Shown here: positions 11,461 through 23,253 of the stretch, in pieces
How positions within the stretch are numbered: the first letter of the stretch is position 1
Layout of the letters: every line of letters begins with the position of its first letter
Origin: Ligula intestinalis
Taxonomy: Eukaryota > Platyhelminthes > Cestoda > Diphyllobothriidea > Diphyllobothriidae
Direction of reading: 5' to 3'
Length of the DNA stretch: 64,000 nucleotides
Assembly (NCBI GenBank): GCA_036362985.1
Contig: JAYGXS010000003.1
Span: 41,715,082 to 41,779,081 of the forward strand
Program-made: the position numbers and the translations under genes
Notes under the pieces: model-generated
Told to the model about the DNA's origin: nothing
What the model saw: only the letters and a program-made list of their open reading frames with translations
Database searches by the model: none

Positions 11461-12405
11461 CCGACTAAAATTTCTTTATATCAATACTCAGAGTCAATTC
11501 TCGAAGTTTGATGAACTTTGAATAGAGGTAGCTGATAAGTCCCCTGGTGTTATAGCAATAACAGAAACATAGCTATCACAGGGCATCAGCGATTCTGAAG
11601 TGGCGCTTTCTGAATACCAGTTACTTAGACGAGACCGAGTGGAACGCCGGGTGGAGGAGTTGCTATGTATGTAAAGAGCAAATTCAGTGTGTGCAAGAGG
11701 CCTGAAATGATTACCCATGGTATGGAGACTATTTGGCTGACAATTAAGGCACGGGGGTCGCAGCCCCTGGAAGCCGTGACCGTCTACCGACTACCACGTA
11801 CAGACACTGATGCAGATGCGTGTTTACTGGTGTGCATAAATCAGATAGGAAGTCGACCCGATGTTGTATTAATGGATGACTTCAATGCGCCCAGCATAAG
11901 TTGGAACGATCTGCAGCTGAAGTGGTCTAAAAACGCCTTTGATCACCATCTTCTAAAAACAACACTTGAGGCTCTTCTTACACAACACGTCCTCGTTCCA
12001 ATTAGAGCACGCGGAGGGCAACAGGCTAGTTGTTTAGATCTAGTCTTCACCAAGCATCCCGACACTATAGACGAGGTATGCTGCCTACCTCCACTAATTC
12101 GAAGTGATCACGCTGTACTTTCATGGAATTATGGTTTATATTCGTTACCTCTACAGTAGACGAACGAAGGTCAAATATATGGCGAGGCGACCTCTCAAAT
12201 GAGAGAAGGGGCATTACAAATTGACTGAGGTCTTCCTTACTTCGGGGATGTTACTGAGGACTGGAATAAATTTTAGGAGCGGTTGTTGCATCTAATGCAC
12301 AGTCATTGTCCAATTTTAGTGCCCAAGGTATCTAAACGACCTTAATGGCTGAAAAGAGATCTCAAAAGAGAGATCAATAAAAAAAGGAAGATCATCAAGA
12401 AGCAA
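11461..12405 (+). pseudogene. CR1-like element (family B): AP endonuclease domain
   Basis: Reads KFLYINTQSQFSKFDEL, GVIAITET, then (11665-12159) an open block with IWLTIKARGSQPLEAVTVYR, VVLMDDFNAPSISWNDL, CLDLVFTKHPDTIDEV and a terminal RSDHAVLSW. These are the E (AITET), D/N (DFNAP) and SDH motifs of exonuclease/endonuclease/phosphatase-fold nucleases that nick target DNA. Stops occur at 11519 and 11572. The linker to the RT (12160-12400) is broken, and the RT N-terminal half is missing at about 12405. Confidence 0.8.
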
Positions 12406-13765
12406 TTGAGGATAGACTGTGAAGCTCACAATATTTTGTCGAATGCGCAATATGGCTTTCGCAGAGTTAGGTCATGTGTTACAAACTTGCTCTACACGAT
12501 ACAAAGCTGGACAAGGGCAATTGATGCAAAAGAAACCGTACATGCAGCCTACATTGATTTCCGGAAGGCCTTCGACAGTGTTCCGCACCAACGTTTCCTG
12601 TACAAGTTGAGACTGATGGGTATCGGAGGCAGACTTCTGACGTGGATTGAGAATTTTTTCACTGATCGTTCCCAAACGGTGTATGTCGGACGACCACAAT
12701 CAAGGCCGACAGTCATCGAGAGTGAAGTCCCTCAAGGTTCAGTACTCGGACCCACCCTCTTTCACTTGTTCGTTAATGATTGTGTACAGGAATTGGACTG
12801 TGAATGTGCCATGTATGCAGATGATCTAAAATATGGAAGGTCATCAAGTGTGCTGTCAATGAAGATAACTTCTAGGAAAATCTTTGACGATTAAACGACT
12901 GGTTGCATAGATGGTTGCTGTCCTTCAACTCGAACAAATGCACTCTGCTGCGCCTGGGAAGTCGAAATTCAGTCCCTGATGCGCAACCCTACCATCTGAA
13001 TGGAATCCCACTCCAGGCAACAGAAATGCAGAAAGATCTCGGCATCTGGATGACAGACAACATCAAACCTTCTACACAATGTTGTAAGGCCGCTAAAACT
13101 GCAACTTCAATGTTGTAAGCCATCAAGCGGGCATTCATGGTTTTTGACAATAACTGTTTCTCAAAAATCTTCGGAACCTTCATAAGACCACATCTTGATT
13201 ATGCAATTCAAGCCTGGAAATCGTGGATGTGACAGGATTATAACGTACTTGAGAGGGTGCAGCGGCGGGCAACAAAATTAGCCTAAATAGTCTTAATCCA
13301 TATCCTCTGAGTTATAGGCAGTTACGCGGAGAGTTGATACATCCTTCCGTATTGTGCGTGGCTTGGACTGCGCTCTCATATGTAACGATTTCTTCCAACT
13401 CGCCACTACAACTAATCTCCAACGTCCTCCCTTCAAACTCTATTTGCCCCAAGGACGATTGGACGTGAGGAAGTATTTTTTTCTTTAATTGGGTCGTGGA
13501 CCCATGGAATAACCTTCTCGATGCGATTGTTATGTCCCAATCTGTGGCGACATTCAAACACTGCTTTGATATACGCATGCTGCAGCACAATGGGAACTTT
13601 GTGACAAATAAGCCTAGAAACACCACTGCACAATGTGATGGTCTATATTTTTCTGACTTAAAACTTGTTGACATTGTTTATAACACTTGAGATTTTGATG
13701 TGACAAATAGGGAGTTCAAAGACGCAAGCCTATTTTTCCCTCAAATATACTGACTCACTGAGAGG
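12406..13765 (+). pseudogene. CR1-like element (family B): reverse transcriptase and 3' end
   Basis: RT starts at the NAQYGFR motif, then YIDFRKAFDSVPHQR, GSVLGPTLFHLFVNDCV and MYADDLKYG (catalytic YADD, about 12815). It is followed by thumb/C-terminal blocks with stops: LLSFNSNKCTLLRLG, MQKDLGIWMTDNIKPSTQ, FGTFIRPHLDYA, LERVQRRATK. The upstream finger region with NYRPVSL is deleted. The tail (13705-13765) has the sequence ATAGGGAGTTCAAAGACGCA also seen at other CR1 3' ends in the window. Together with 10509-12405 this forms one element of about 3.25 kb. Confidence 0.8.
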
Positions 13766-13769
13766 TCTT

Positions 13770-14055
13770 TTGAAGAAGCCGAACTATAGGTAGAATGAAA
13801 GTGGGCAAACTTCACCACGATCTATAAGGGAGGTTCAGGACTTGATTGCGCATATTACCGTCCTGTCAGTCTAACTTGCATCGCGTGAAAAATAATGGAG
13901 CTACTTGTCAAGAAACATTTAATGGAATTTCTGGAAAGCAACAAAATTCGACTATGGACGCTCTTTCCTCACGAGTGCTCTCTTCTCACAGGAGACGTGG
14001 ACAAAGGCCGCAGATAAGGGCTATCTAAGTGATGTCATATTTTTCGACTTCGACG
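13770..14055 (+). mobile_element. CR1-like RT finger fragment
   Basis: Reads GGSGLDCAYYRPVSLTCIA, stop, KIMELLVKKHLMEFLESNKI, matching the NYRPVSLTCI.CKIME segment of the CR1-like RTs nearby. It is short and broken, with no catalytic motifs. From about 14056 to 14420 nothing is recognised. Confidence 0.65.
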
Positions 14056-14426
14056 TTCATGCGCGCACTTCAAATTTTAGTTTTAATTTCTCGTCCTCCG
14101 TGGGAAATATTATTTTCAGGATTTCGGTTCACCTAGCCCTCTGGCGGACTTTCATTGTTAGTTATTGGATTCGCTTTCGCAATAACTCCAGCCTCAGGAG
14201 ACACGACAGGATATTAGTCAAAACGAGCAACATCTCCGTCACCGCTTTCTGTCAAAAATTCTCCCGGATTCCAGCTCTCTACAAACGGCTGAGTCGTTTC
14301 AATAACCTTTTTATACAGTTGAACGCTTTATACATATTGCATATAGCTTTTATATCGTTTATCGTCAGTCTGCTCTGTTATGGGAGACAAAAGTAAACGT
14401 GTAGATCAGCTTGTAAAAGTTGCGGT

Positions 14427-14497
14427 GCGAGAGGGACTCGAACTCAAAACCTGTAGTTCGTCGGTATCAGTCGTTACCACCACACCATCGGGGTCGA
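14427..14497 (-). repeat. tRNA-like sequence (SINE head or tRNA pseudogene)
   Basis: On the minus strand a TGGTGTGGTGGTAACG stretch resembles an A box. About 35 nt later GAGTTCGAGTC resembles the B box and T loop. The T stem and acceptor stem pair poorly, so a working tRNA gene is unlikely. It may be the head of a SINE that lost its body. Confidence 0.4.
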
Positions 14498-14759
14498 CTG
14501 TAGACTCTAATTTAATTTCGTTTAAAACCCCTAGTCGTAAATTCGAGGGCAGAAATCGCAAGATTGATGCGACGAAATCACCCCCACTAAAAGGGCTAGA
14601 AGTCTTTCGAGTTCAGTAGACTCAATTTACGAACACCAAGTTGAGCGTCTAATCAACTCCACCACGAAGACACAGGATGATAGTAATCAAAATCAGTTAT
14701 TAACAGTCAAAAAGCAATCCACTTTTCTATTTGATTAATTAACGGTCTGTTGTGAAAAG

Positions 14760-15990
14760 ATGGTGACAGAAAAAAATGAAACTAGTTGCGATACAGCTTT
14801 GGAAGATGAGAAGGAATGTTCGCCAGTGCCTGCATTCGAAATCCAGACATCATCGCAACAAGGAACAAAAGTCACGCCACCGACCGGTTTGAACCCTGGA
14901 CCCCTCACCTAGAAGTCGAGCGCCTACCTCTCTTCGCCATGGAGTGATAGTTTTCAAATTCCCTTGCTAATTACAGAAACTTGATCGAAAAGTTCTTTGA
15001 AATCTCCTCCTGCCAAGCAAACTAAAAGTCTTAAAAGTTTAAGGGATGAAACTCATAAAGATGAAGCCTCCGTATCATATTTTACCCTTCTGAACAAATT
15101 TACGAACCTTGAGAAGGTAGTCAATAGTCTTAGAGTGGAGATAGAGGAGCTGAAATTTTTTTCTCTATTTCTCCCTCGTGAGTAGAAACTGACGATGCGT
15201 GAACTTGAGCGAGGAAACCTAACGTACGGAGAAGCAGCATCCCTCACCGAAGCGTCTACGCACAAAAATGATCCGGCAGCTAGGGTGCTTGACGGAGTTG
15301 GTAGTCTGCCATGGACAGGGGAAACGGTCATTCCATTGGCTTCTCAGAGAACGAAAAAGCGCTCTCACGCTCCCAAAAAAGGCCAATTAAGCCCAAGGGC
15401 TAATATCAGTTGGCCGAGCTTGAGCACGAGCCAAACAAAACGGGCACCTTCGCAGGCCAAAACGAACATGAGCGCTGAACCTCGAAGCGAATCTGTCCTA
15501 ACAAACCCTAGTGAAGCAGAAGGGGACGACAGTCGGAAGGTGAGTACCACTCGTAGAAACTGCATAGTCATAAACGGCATGACGAAAGGTACTTCCGATA
15601 CCCCGAAATCAAGATTAGAAGAGGACAGGAAGTTATTTAAAGGACATCTGAAATTCCTTCTAAAGGGTGAGGAGAAAGTCGAAGTTCTAAAGGCATTTCG
15701 AATAGGCCGTATAACAGAATCAAAAGATGAACAACGCCAACCAAGACCGTTGAAGGTTGTTCTGAAGAGTGAGGCCGAGGTCTAGCTTTTCTTAAGCAGG
15801 AAACCAATACTCAGATACTCAAACCCGACTGCTTTTTTAGTGGGAGTTTTCCCCCGCGGAGCGGGAGAAATGGAGATTGCTAAAAGTAGAACTCCACAGG
15901 AGATGTGAACTCAGCGAGAGCAATCTTCGGATTCTGAATGGGGAGATCGTCCATGTCCCGAGGTCACTCCTCTGGAGAAAGCCGATAACA
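14760..15990 (+). pseudogene. CR1-like element (family C): ORF1 protein remnant
   Basis: An ATG at 14760 opens a short frame (MVTEKNETSCDT...). A coiled-coil-like block follows at 14997-15180 (FTNLEKVVNSLRVEIEELKF). The main ORF1 block is 15195-15785, with a basic Ser/Lys-rich part, then RRNCIVINGMTKGTSDTPKS, LKAFRIGRITESK and RPLKVVLKSEAEV. It stops at 15785, but homology continues in frame as LFLSRKPILR. From family knowledge this is the RNA-binding ORF1p of CR1-type elements. A second tRNA-like box pair on the minus strand (14878-14945, GGGTTCAAACC) overlaps its start. Confidence 0.65.
14878..14945 (-). repeat. tRNA-like sequence (possible SINE head)
   Basis: On the minus strand GGGTTCAAACC matches a B box. 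A TGGCGAAGAGAGGTAGGCG stretch lies about 40 nt upstream where an A box would be. No SINE body was recognised next to it. Weak call. Confidence 0.3.
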
Positions 15991-16007
15991 CTAACAGCCT
16001 AGTCGGG

Positions 16008-16672
16008 ATGGACAGCAGTCCATCTCCATCAGCACCGACAGCTCCCTGCATGCAATCTCACGCAAGAGGCAGCCGCCTGCATAAAGTGGTGACTAAGTCT
16101 AAATTGAGCTTTCTTTACACTTATGCCCAAAGTCTTCCCTCAAAAATTGATGAAATCAAGGCAGTACTTTCGGAACGGAAACCTGATGTAGTTGCCATAA
16201 CGGAAACATGGCTAAAAACAGAAATCGCAGATTCAGAGATTTCGATTTCAGCATAACAGCTTTTCCGCAAAGACCGCCAAAACCGACAAGGAGGTGGGGT
16301 TGTTGTGTATGTCAGAACTGATATCTCTGTTGTAGAAAGAGAACACACTCTAGCCCTGGAGTATGAGTCCGTCTGGTTAAAGATCAAGAAGGCGAATTCA
16401 CAGAACCTTGAATTCCTGGCCGTATACCGACCATTAAACGTTCTGAGCGGAGCAGATGACTCGCTCCTTGGTCTGGTGAAAGAGGCTGCTAGCCACCAGG
16501 AGGTTCTCACTGTTGGTGACTTCAACGCCCCTGCAATTGAATGGAAAAACCTGACAGTGAAGGCGGCGTAAAACTTCCTTTAGTTCCAAATTAATGGATC
16601 TCACGCTTGGCCTTGCTCTAGTTCAGAACGTTAAGGGCATATCCATATTTCGAGAAAACCAGCGGGCTACTT
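16008..16672 (+). pseudogene. CR1-like element (family C): endonuclease domain, 5' part
   Basis: Reads LSFLYTYAQSLPSKIDEIK, DVVAITETWLKTEIADSEIS, GGGVVVYVRTDISVVER, VWLKIKKANSQNLEFLAVYR and VLTVGDFNAPAIEWKNL. This is an AP endonuclease fold with the AITETWL and GDFNAP motifs visible. A stop at 16254 and a later frameshift break it. The coding sequence is cut at 16672 by a minus-strand insertion and resumes at 18012 with CLDFILTKDLSNIDEVH. Confidence 0.85.
16667..16672. repeat. Target-site duplication, left copy (CTACTT)
   Basis: CTACTT here and again at 18006-18011 directly flank the minus-strand element 16673-18005. Removing the insert and one copy restores a continuous CR1 endonuclease frame through ENQRAT-CLDFILTK. 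Confidence 0.75.
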
Positions 16673-18005
16673 AAATTTTTTTATATTTAAGGCCCAAGGG
16701 GTCCTGTCGTTACAAACTTAGTGTTATTGTGAAAATAAAAATAATGATGATAAACAGTGAACTCTTATAAAATAATTGTCATCGACAGTTTAATAAAACT
16801 CCTAAATCGGTGGATGAGTTCAGCGGGCCACCGAGTTCCAAAAAACTATAGGAGAAAAAACTGCCTTACTAGGAAACATCGTTTGATGTGGTTAGTTTGG
16901 GACCTGATTTTGAGGGTTCGGGATGTTTATGGTCCTGGGAAAAAATAATATATCATTGAGTTAAGAAGGGGTCATCCGGGACAACAGGAGAAGGCAGTAG
17001 AAGTCAAGGCCCCATCATCGAGTTGCGACCCGCCAGATTCCAGAGCCAATCTCGAAGACCACAGCGAAGGTTGCAAAAATGGAGAAGAGTTCGCAGCCCT
17101 TGGAAGTGATGCTTGACTCTGCAGAGGAAAGTTCTCACATATTTAGAAACCATTTTAGTATCCTGGGAAGAGCTTCAAATGCCAGGAGGACCCTTTTCAA
17201 AATCTACAACTTGGTTGTTTGGAAAGGAAACAGACAGTAACGACTTTATTTCCTCTAAATTTAAATGCTTTTGTAATTTGCCTTTAAAAATCGATAGGGT
17301 GGAAGACAGTCTAATATCGAATGGAAGGTTGTTCCAAATAAAAGCATATTTGGAGGTAGAAAAGCGAGAACGGTTAGATGTGGAGCTACGGGGTGGTAAA
17401 ATTATCATGCAAGAGTTACTAGTGGCGTAAAGTCGATCTACCGGAAGGAGAGCGTTAATTTGTGGGAGATAAGGACTATTGTTAACACGAAACAGAAAGC
17501 ATATACCAGCTTCGAGTCTTCTTGCCCAAAAAAATTTAATGTTTGCTAACTGACATCGATCTGCATAACACATACCAGACCCAGAAACAGAAAATACTTT
17601 ACGAGTCAAAACCCGCTGAACCTTTTCAATCTTACTACGGTCATGCTGGGTTATGAGACCAAAAAGCGGACAGTGGTATTCTAGTATAGGGAGAACAAAC
17701 ATGCAGTAAAGTTTAAACTTCATTTCTGGAAGGAAAAAATTATGCGATATAAACCCACATATCTGTGCGGCCTTGGCAGAAATTCGATCTGCATGAGATG
17801 ATAATGCAAGCTTATTCGTTTCAGTAAGACCCAAATCCTTTATCGTAGATCTTTCTAACAGTGGACTATTTTAGAAGATAATGGGTCCAGGAAGCCTTGC
17901 GGGACCAAAATTCATAAACTTCATTTTGATGGAGAAAACTCCATCTGCCATGTAGCACTCCAACTTGAGAGAGTACGCAAGTCTGCATTTACTTTATCAA
18001 CACAA
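16673..18005 (-). mobile_element. Nested non-LTR retrotransposon (CR1-like, distinct family), 5'-truncated
   Basis: The minus strand carries a 219-codon open block (17834-17175) that is the C-terminal part of an ORF2: a thumb segment (KAAQICGFISHNFFLPEMKF), FVLPILEYHCPLFG, IEKVQRVLTRKVF, then AFIWNNLPFDIR near the end. The RT catalytic motifs are absent, so the copy is 5'-truncated. The 3'UTR runs to 16673 and ends in an A/T-rich tail. The 6-bp duplication CTACTT flanks it. It inserted into the CR1 family C element, so it is younger than that element. Its open frame is better preserved than that of its host, which fits this. Confidence 0.85.
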
Positions 18006-18011
18006 CTACTT
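18006..18011. repeat. Target-site duplication, right copy (CTACTT)
   Basis: Partner of 16667-16672; see the nested element between them. Confidence 0.75.
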
Positions 18012-20410
18012 GTTTGGATTTCATTCTTACGAAGGATTTATCCAACATAGATGAAGTGCATTCAAGTGCTCCACTCGGTAAGAGTTACCATACGACGCTA
18101 ATGTGGGATTTCTCAATCCATACTCATCGGCTGAGGAAAACGGAGGACCAGCCTAACATATGGAAGGCAGATCTCAATTCAATGAAGAATCCACTATCGT
18201 CCGTGAATTGGGACTGCCTGCTCAATGGGGATCCGGATGAGGATTGGAGATCACTCAAGAGGTTTGCAATAGATCTGATTAAGCGCTTTTGTCCGGTGAA
18301 GGTAAACAAGACGACTAGTCGTCCTGCCTTGTTGACGAGAAACCTTAACAGGCAACTGAAGAAGAGGAATAGGAAATGGAAGCTATTCAGGAAAGCTGGG
18401 TCGCCAGTTCACCTCGAGGAATTCCAATGCCAAAAAAATGCAGTAAAAAATCAATTCGCCAGGCCCGGAAAAACTATGAATCAAGAATCATCCAACAGGC
18501 TGAAGAAACTCCAAAATTATATTCCGCTATATTAACAGTAAATTAAAAAACAAGGATCCTGTCGCAGTTCTAAAGAATGATGATGGCGGAGAAGTCGTAG
18601 AAAATGACGAGAAAGCCGAGTACTGTAGCCGGTTCTTTGCCTCGGTATTCACTAGGGAAACCGAGCTGCATTTTGATAATGGCAACAGTGCTGTTGTAAA
18701 CGCCGGTCCGGCACTTAATTCTCTACTATTTCCAACATTTGTAGTTGAGAGGGAGCTGCAAGGCCTCAAAGAATCAAAGTCATCCGGTCCAGACAATATA
18801 CCAGCCAAGTTCTTGAAAGACTTGCCAAGCGAACTCTCAGAGCCCCTAGCACATATCTTTTTTTCTTCATTTGAATTAGGAAAACTGCCATCCTAATGGA
18901 AAATGGCAAATATTTACCCGATATACAAGGGCGGAACCCGCACGAAGGTCAACAATTACCGGCCCGTCAGCCTTACTCGCATTTGCTGTAAGGTGATGGA
19001 AACGATAATTAAGAAGACGACAATGAAGTTCTTGGAGGAGAACAACCTCCTGCCAGGGCTCCAGCACGGCTTCAGTAAGAACCATTCTTGCCTTTCCAGC
19101 CTTCTACTCTCCACTGAGCAGTGGACTCGCGCACTGGATGAAGATGGTAAGGTTGACGTCATCTATACGGACTTCAAGAAGCCATTCGACAGCGTCCCAC
19201 ATAAGCGTCTAATGTATTTATTGTCAGAAATCGGCATAAGAGGAAACCTGCTGGCATGGATCACAGCTTTTCTCACAGGGAGATCGCAAACTGTGTGCAT
19301 CGGTGACTCGAAGTCAACCCTTACATCAATTCTGAGTGGTGACCCCCAAGGCTCTGTCTTAGGGCCACTGTTCTTCTTTACCTATATCAACGACTATGTC
19401 AACGACCTGGGTTGCAGCGCTATCATATTTGCCGACGACGTCAAACTCTTGAGAGCCATCAGGTCTGACGCCGATGGGAAAGCGCTTCAAGAGAGTCTTA
19501 ATTGACTTAGCTGCTGGTCTGCTCGTTGGCTCTTTAACTTCAACATAAGTGTGTGGTTTTAAAACTCCGTACTAGAAGGACTGATGAGGAGAACGATTCC
19601 TTCCAATAACTCTTCGATGGGCACCCGCTTTCAAATGTGGACGAACAAAAGGACCTCGGTGTTCATATAAATTCCTCACTTAAACCATCTACTTAGTGCG
19701 TAAAGGCAGCTAAACGCGCGACACAGGTGCTGTTTGCGATTAGGCGGGGATTCGTCAACATTGACAAGGAGCTCTTCAGGAAAGCCTACGGAGCGTTTGT
19801 TCGGTCCCTTTTTGTGTATGCTGTCTAGGCATGGCGTCCGTGGTTCAAAGAGGATTACCTGCATTTGGAACGAGTGCAGGTGAGGGCTAAGAAGATGGTC
19901 AAGAATCTTGGTCATCTGCCTTATGAAGACAGACTGACCGAAGTTGATCTTTTCCCTCTCAATTATAGGCAACTCCGCGGGGACCTATACAAACCTACCG
20001 TATTGTTAGAGGCCGAGACTTTGCCCTATAATTTGATTATTTCTTCGAATTGGCTCAGACTGATCATCTGCGGGGTCATCTTTTTAAACTACAAAGAAAA
20101 CCGGTCCGTATCGACATTCGACGAAACGCCTTCTCTCAGAGGATCATTAGAGCGTGGAACGGACTCCCAGAAGATGTGGTCCTCTCAGATACTGTTGACA
20201 TTTTTAAACACAAACTTGATTCTCATTTGCTGAGAAACTGTGGCAGATATAATGAACAAAGTGTCAGTAGCAGCACCTTGCGACTGGCTTACACTTATCG
20301 CTGATGTTCAGCCTACATTTATATTATGTACTATTGTCACGGTGGACCTATTATGCAATTTTTGGTTATGAATAGGGAGCTCAAGGGCGAAAGCCTTCTT
20401 CCCTGAATAA
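18012..20410 (+). pseudogene. CR1-like element (family C): endonuclease end, RT and 3' tail
   Basis: Continues the element cut at 16672. Blocks in order: CLDFILTKDLSNIDEVH, then a linker open to 18535 (RLRKTEDQPNIWKADLNSMK). After a frameshift come DEKAEYCSRFFASVFTRETE and SGPDNIPAKFLKDL. The RT (18903-19505) has NNYRPVSLTRICCKVMETI, PGLQHGFSKNHSCLSSLL, YTDFKKPFDSVPHKRL, GSVLGPLFFFTYINDYV and IFADDVKLLR. The C-terminal blocks run to 20303 with several stops. The catalytic box is FADD, a usual variant in this clade. The 3' tail matches that at 1446. With 14760-16672 this makes one element of roughly 4.3 kb, inactive. Confidence 0.85.
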
Positions 20411-20424
20411 AGTGAATTAAAGTG

Positions 20425-21540
20425 ACTCAAAGAAGGCTTTCGATAATGTACCACACAGGCTTCTTCTACAGAAGATTTGGGACGTGGGAATTTCCACGAA
20501 AAATGTATAAATGGATCAGCAGTTTCTTGTCCCTCAGAGAACAGAAGGTCGTTGTTGGAAACTCAACCTCGGAATGGACAAAGTTTGAGAGTGGTGTACC
20601 ACAAGGCTCAGTTTTGGGTCCAGTGCTATTACTGATCTACGCAAATGACTGCGTCAATGAGCTTGATTGCGCAGCTGTCATGTTTGCGGATGGCATAAAA
20701 ATATGGGCTGAAGTTAGCTGCGCCGACCACGCAAAGAGATCACAGTCAAACATTGATAAACTTGATAGCTGGTCATCCACGTGGCTTCTTAACTTTAATG
20801 TATCCAAGTGTCTTGTTCTACACATAAGCCCAGGGCGAAAAGTGTCGCAGAAACACAGTTATTTTATTAATGGCGCCGCATTAAAAGAGGGTGATATGCA
20901 CAAAGATCTAGGTATATAGACAACCGCGAACCTGATGCCAATGGAGCATTGTAAAAAGGCCGCCCAGAAGGCAACTCATACCCTGTACTGGATCAGACGA
21001 GCGTTCAAAATCTTTCCACCTGAACTCTTCAGAATAATATTTGGTACATTTTTGAGACCATATCTTGAATACCAAATGCCAGTTTTGACACCGTGGTTCA
21101 AGAAAGATATGGACCTTCTTGAGTAAGTGCAACGCATAGCGACAAAGATGGTCGATGGTCTCAGGGACTTACCATATCAAGAGGGAGTGATCGAGCTTGA
21201 TCTTTTTCCTTTGTCTTACAGAAACGTTCAGTGCAGCCTGCTCTGGACATTCCGGATGATCCGGGGCCAGAGTTCCTCCCTGAAATTTGAAGATTTCTTC
21301 GAATTAGCCAACACAACTCACCTCCGTGGCTATCCTTACAAGGTCACAAACGAATGCACTCGATTGAACCTCCAAAAATATTTCTTCGGCCAACGCGTGG
21401 TCCGACCATGGAACTTGCTAACAAGCGAGGTGGTTTCCGCTGACACAATTGCGGAGTTTAAAAGAATATTCGATGTCATTGTATTTGACAAAAGGCGACT
21501 TTTACAACACGATCGTCTACTGCCAGCATTGTAAACAGTT
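20425..21540 (+). pseudogene. CR1-like reverse transcriptase, 3' half (another family)
   Basis: Starts inside the RT at KKAFDNVPHRLLLQK (with a shift), then FESGVPQGSVLGPVLLLIYA, FADGIKIWAEV (FADD changed to FADG, so a catalytic Asp is lost), WLLNFNVSKCLVLH, KATHTLYWIRRAFKIFPPEL, YLEYQMPVLTPWFKKDMDLL. Then from 21127 an open 135-codon block runs to the terminus (DLPYQEGVIELDLFPLSYRN, RVVRPWNLLTSEVVSADTI). Stops at 20917 and 21124. 5'-truncated against the tail of the preceding CR1. Confidence 0.85.
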
Positions 21541-21639
21541 TTTCTGGCTCTAGAATGTTTTCATACGTTTCCGTGAAAATTTATTCAAAACTCTATCATG
21601 GTATCATATGTCTTCCTACAATTTCATATTAACTGTAAG

Positions 21640-22330
21640 AATGATATAATTTGCTTTACATTAAAAGGATCCTCAAGGGCATTCCTTGCCTGTAACCCTT
21701 CAATATACATATACTTATAATAGAGGATCTCTGTGAGTGAAACTGTCCACAATATAACGGAGATCTGTTGCAATCTCCAATGGCAATGCGACCACGAGAT
21801 AATGAAATTTGGTTTTTTCCTTCGGGATTTGCAGCAGAGCAAATCGGGATTCGACGTTTCGCAGCCAAAGGGCTATGTCGTTAAGCCAGAAGGTTGGCAG
21901 GTCGGGTGTGTGAATGCCGCTTCTGATCTGGTACTGTCCTTCAGTCATGATGTCAAAGGTCACAAAATATGCGGGTAACACAGAGTAAGTCACTCGCGTG
22001 ACGTGGTAGAGAATTTAAGGCAGTCTTCCTATTGGTTAACAATTTGAGGTGTGAATTCGTCACTCGGCAGACAAATTTTGCGGCGAGAAAATGAGAGCGA
22101 AACAGTGTGCTAATGGTTAATAATTGAAAGCGCAATTGAAAATTGAAGTCACCAATGTAGGATACGAAGTAGTATATCAAAGAATCTGAGATAGGTGTAT
22201 CCCAACTGTTGCGAACCAGTAAATAAGAACAAAGTCGTTTGCAGATAAAAGCATGTGCTTTTTCAAAGTGTTATTTAAAAGTTGTGTTAAGTTAACGCAA
22301 GGCATAAATAACCAAGTGAAACAAAGAGAC
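21640..22330 (-). mobile_element. Gypsy-like gag fragment with 5' leader
   Basis: Minus strand 21993-21715 encodes LPTFWLNDIALWLRNVESRF, then KTKFHYLVVALPLEIATDLR, a pattern of Ty3/gypsy gag matrix/capsid starts (LP.FW..D..LWF..VE..F....I..E..KF..L...LP.E). The sequence upstream on that strand (22000-22330) has no frame. It includes TTGGTGACTTCAA near 22150, which could lie at an LTR/primer-binding-site boundary. The coding part is cut at about 21640, next to the preceding CR1 tail. Confidence 0.65.
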
Positions 22331-22499
22331 AGTTCAATGTCGCGACAGCCCTAGGGTATGACTGTGGAACGACTGGATGAGAGGTACCTATATACCAGTC
22401 GCACACGATCGTCCCTGGAGATGCTGGGAAGGGGGCCTGACGCAGTTGAAGCGAAGAAGATGCACGTTTTTCAATGATTGAATCATCAAGCGCTTGTGA

Positions 22500-23253
22500 A
22501 TCTGCTAGCTAAGTCAGGTCGAACGTGTTGGTAAGGGTGTTGACATGGGACGGGAGAAAGCGTCAGCAACAGCATAATCACTGCCGCGAACATAGCATAT
22601 GTCGGAGATAAACTGTGAAATATAGTCGAAGTGATGAAATTCTCGTGGTGAGTACCGATCCGGTTAGGTCTTGGGGGCGTAGATGAAAGGTTATTGATCC
22701 AGGAGGACCTGACATCTCTGCCCTCTTACAAGTGGCAAAAATTTCGGATGGCCAGATAGATGGCAAGGAGTTCTCATGAGAAGGTACTGTAGCGAGTCTA
22801 CGCCGGCTGTAGCTTCTGTGAGAAGAAGGCTAGCGGGTGCAACTGGCTGTTGCCCTGTTGGTGCAGAACTGCGCCGACAGCAATGTTGAAGGCGTCGGTG
22901 GTAAGAATCAGCTGTGTGTCATCATCGGTCCTCAGATATTGAAGCATAGTGGCGTCCACGAGTGCTTTCTTGGCTGCCCCAATTGCCTCAAGAGTGTTGG
23001 GTGAAAGCTGAAGTGATTTGGCCTTTTATTTTACAGGATCCGTCAAAGGGGCCAGAGTAGCGGCGCAATTTGGTATAAAATGCCGGTAATAATTGGTAAA
23101 GTCGATAAGACAGCGAAGCTGGGTAATGGATTGTGGGGCTGGAAAAGATAACACACTTTGCATATTCTCGGAAAGTGGAGTGATCCCATGTTGATCAACA
23201 TGATGACCAAGAAAATCCAAAGAAGAGACGCCAAAAAGGCACTTGTCGATGTT
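22500..23253 (-). pseudogene. Gypsy-like pol: end of RT, connection and RNase H
   Basis: Minus strand: KCLFGVSSLDFLGHHVDQHG (23265-23200), YYRHFIPNCAATLAPLTDPV (about 23095-23030), then a broken RNase H region (about 22830-22560) in which TRYSTFS, ELLAIYLAIR and EGRDV can be seen across frames. Order and spacing match Ty3/gypsy pol (thumb/connection then RNase H). Stops are frequent. Sequence left of about 22500 no longer matches, so the integrase part is missing from this copy. Confidence 0.8.
23248..23253. repeat. Target-site duplication, left copy (GATGTT)
   Basis: GATGTT here and at 24700-24705 flank the 1446-bp insert that splits the gypsy RT. On the minus strand the RT reads NGLQLNI up to the right copy and resumes at IDKCLFG at the left copy. 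Confidence 0.65.

Noticed and set aside
14427..14497. Functional tRNA gene
   Set aside because: A/B-box-like sequences are present, but T and acceptor stems do not pair well; kept only as a tRNA-like repeat.
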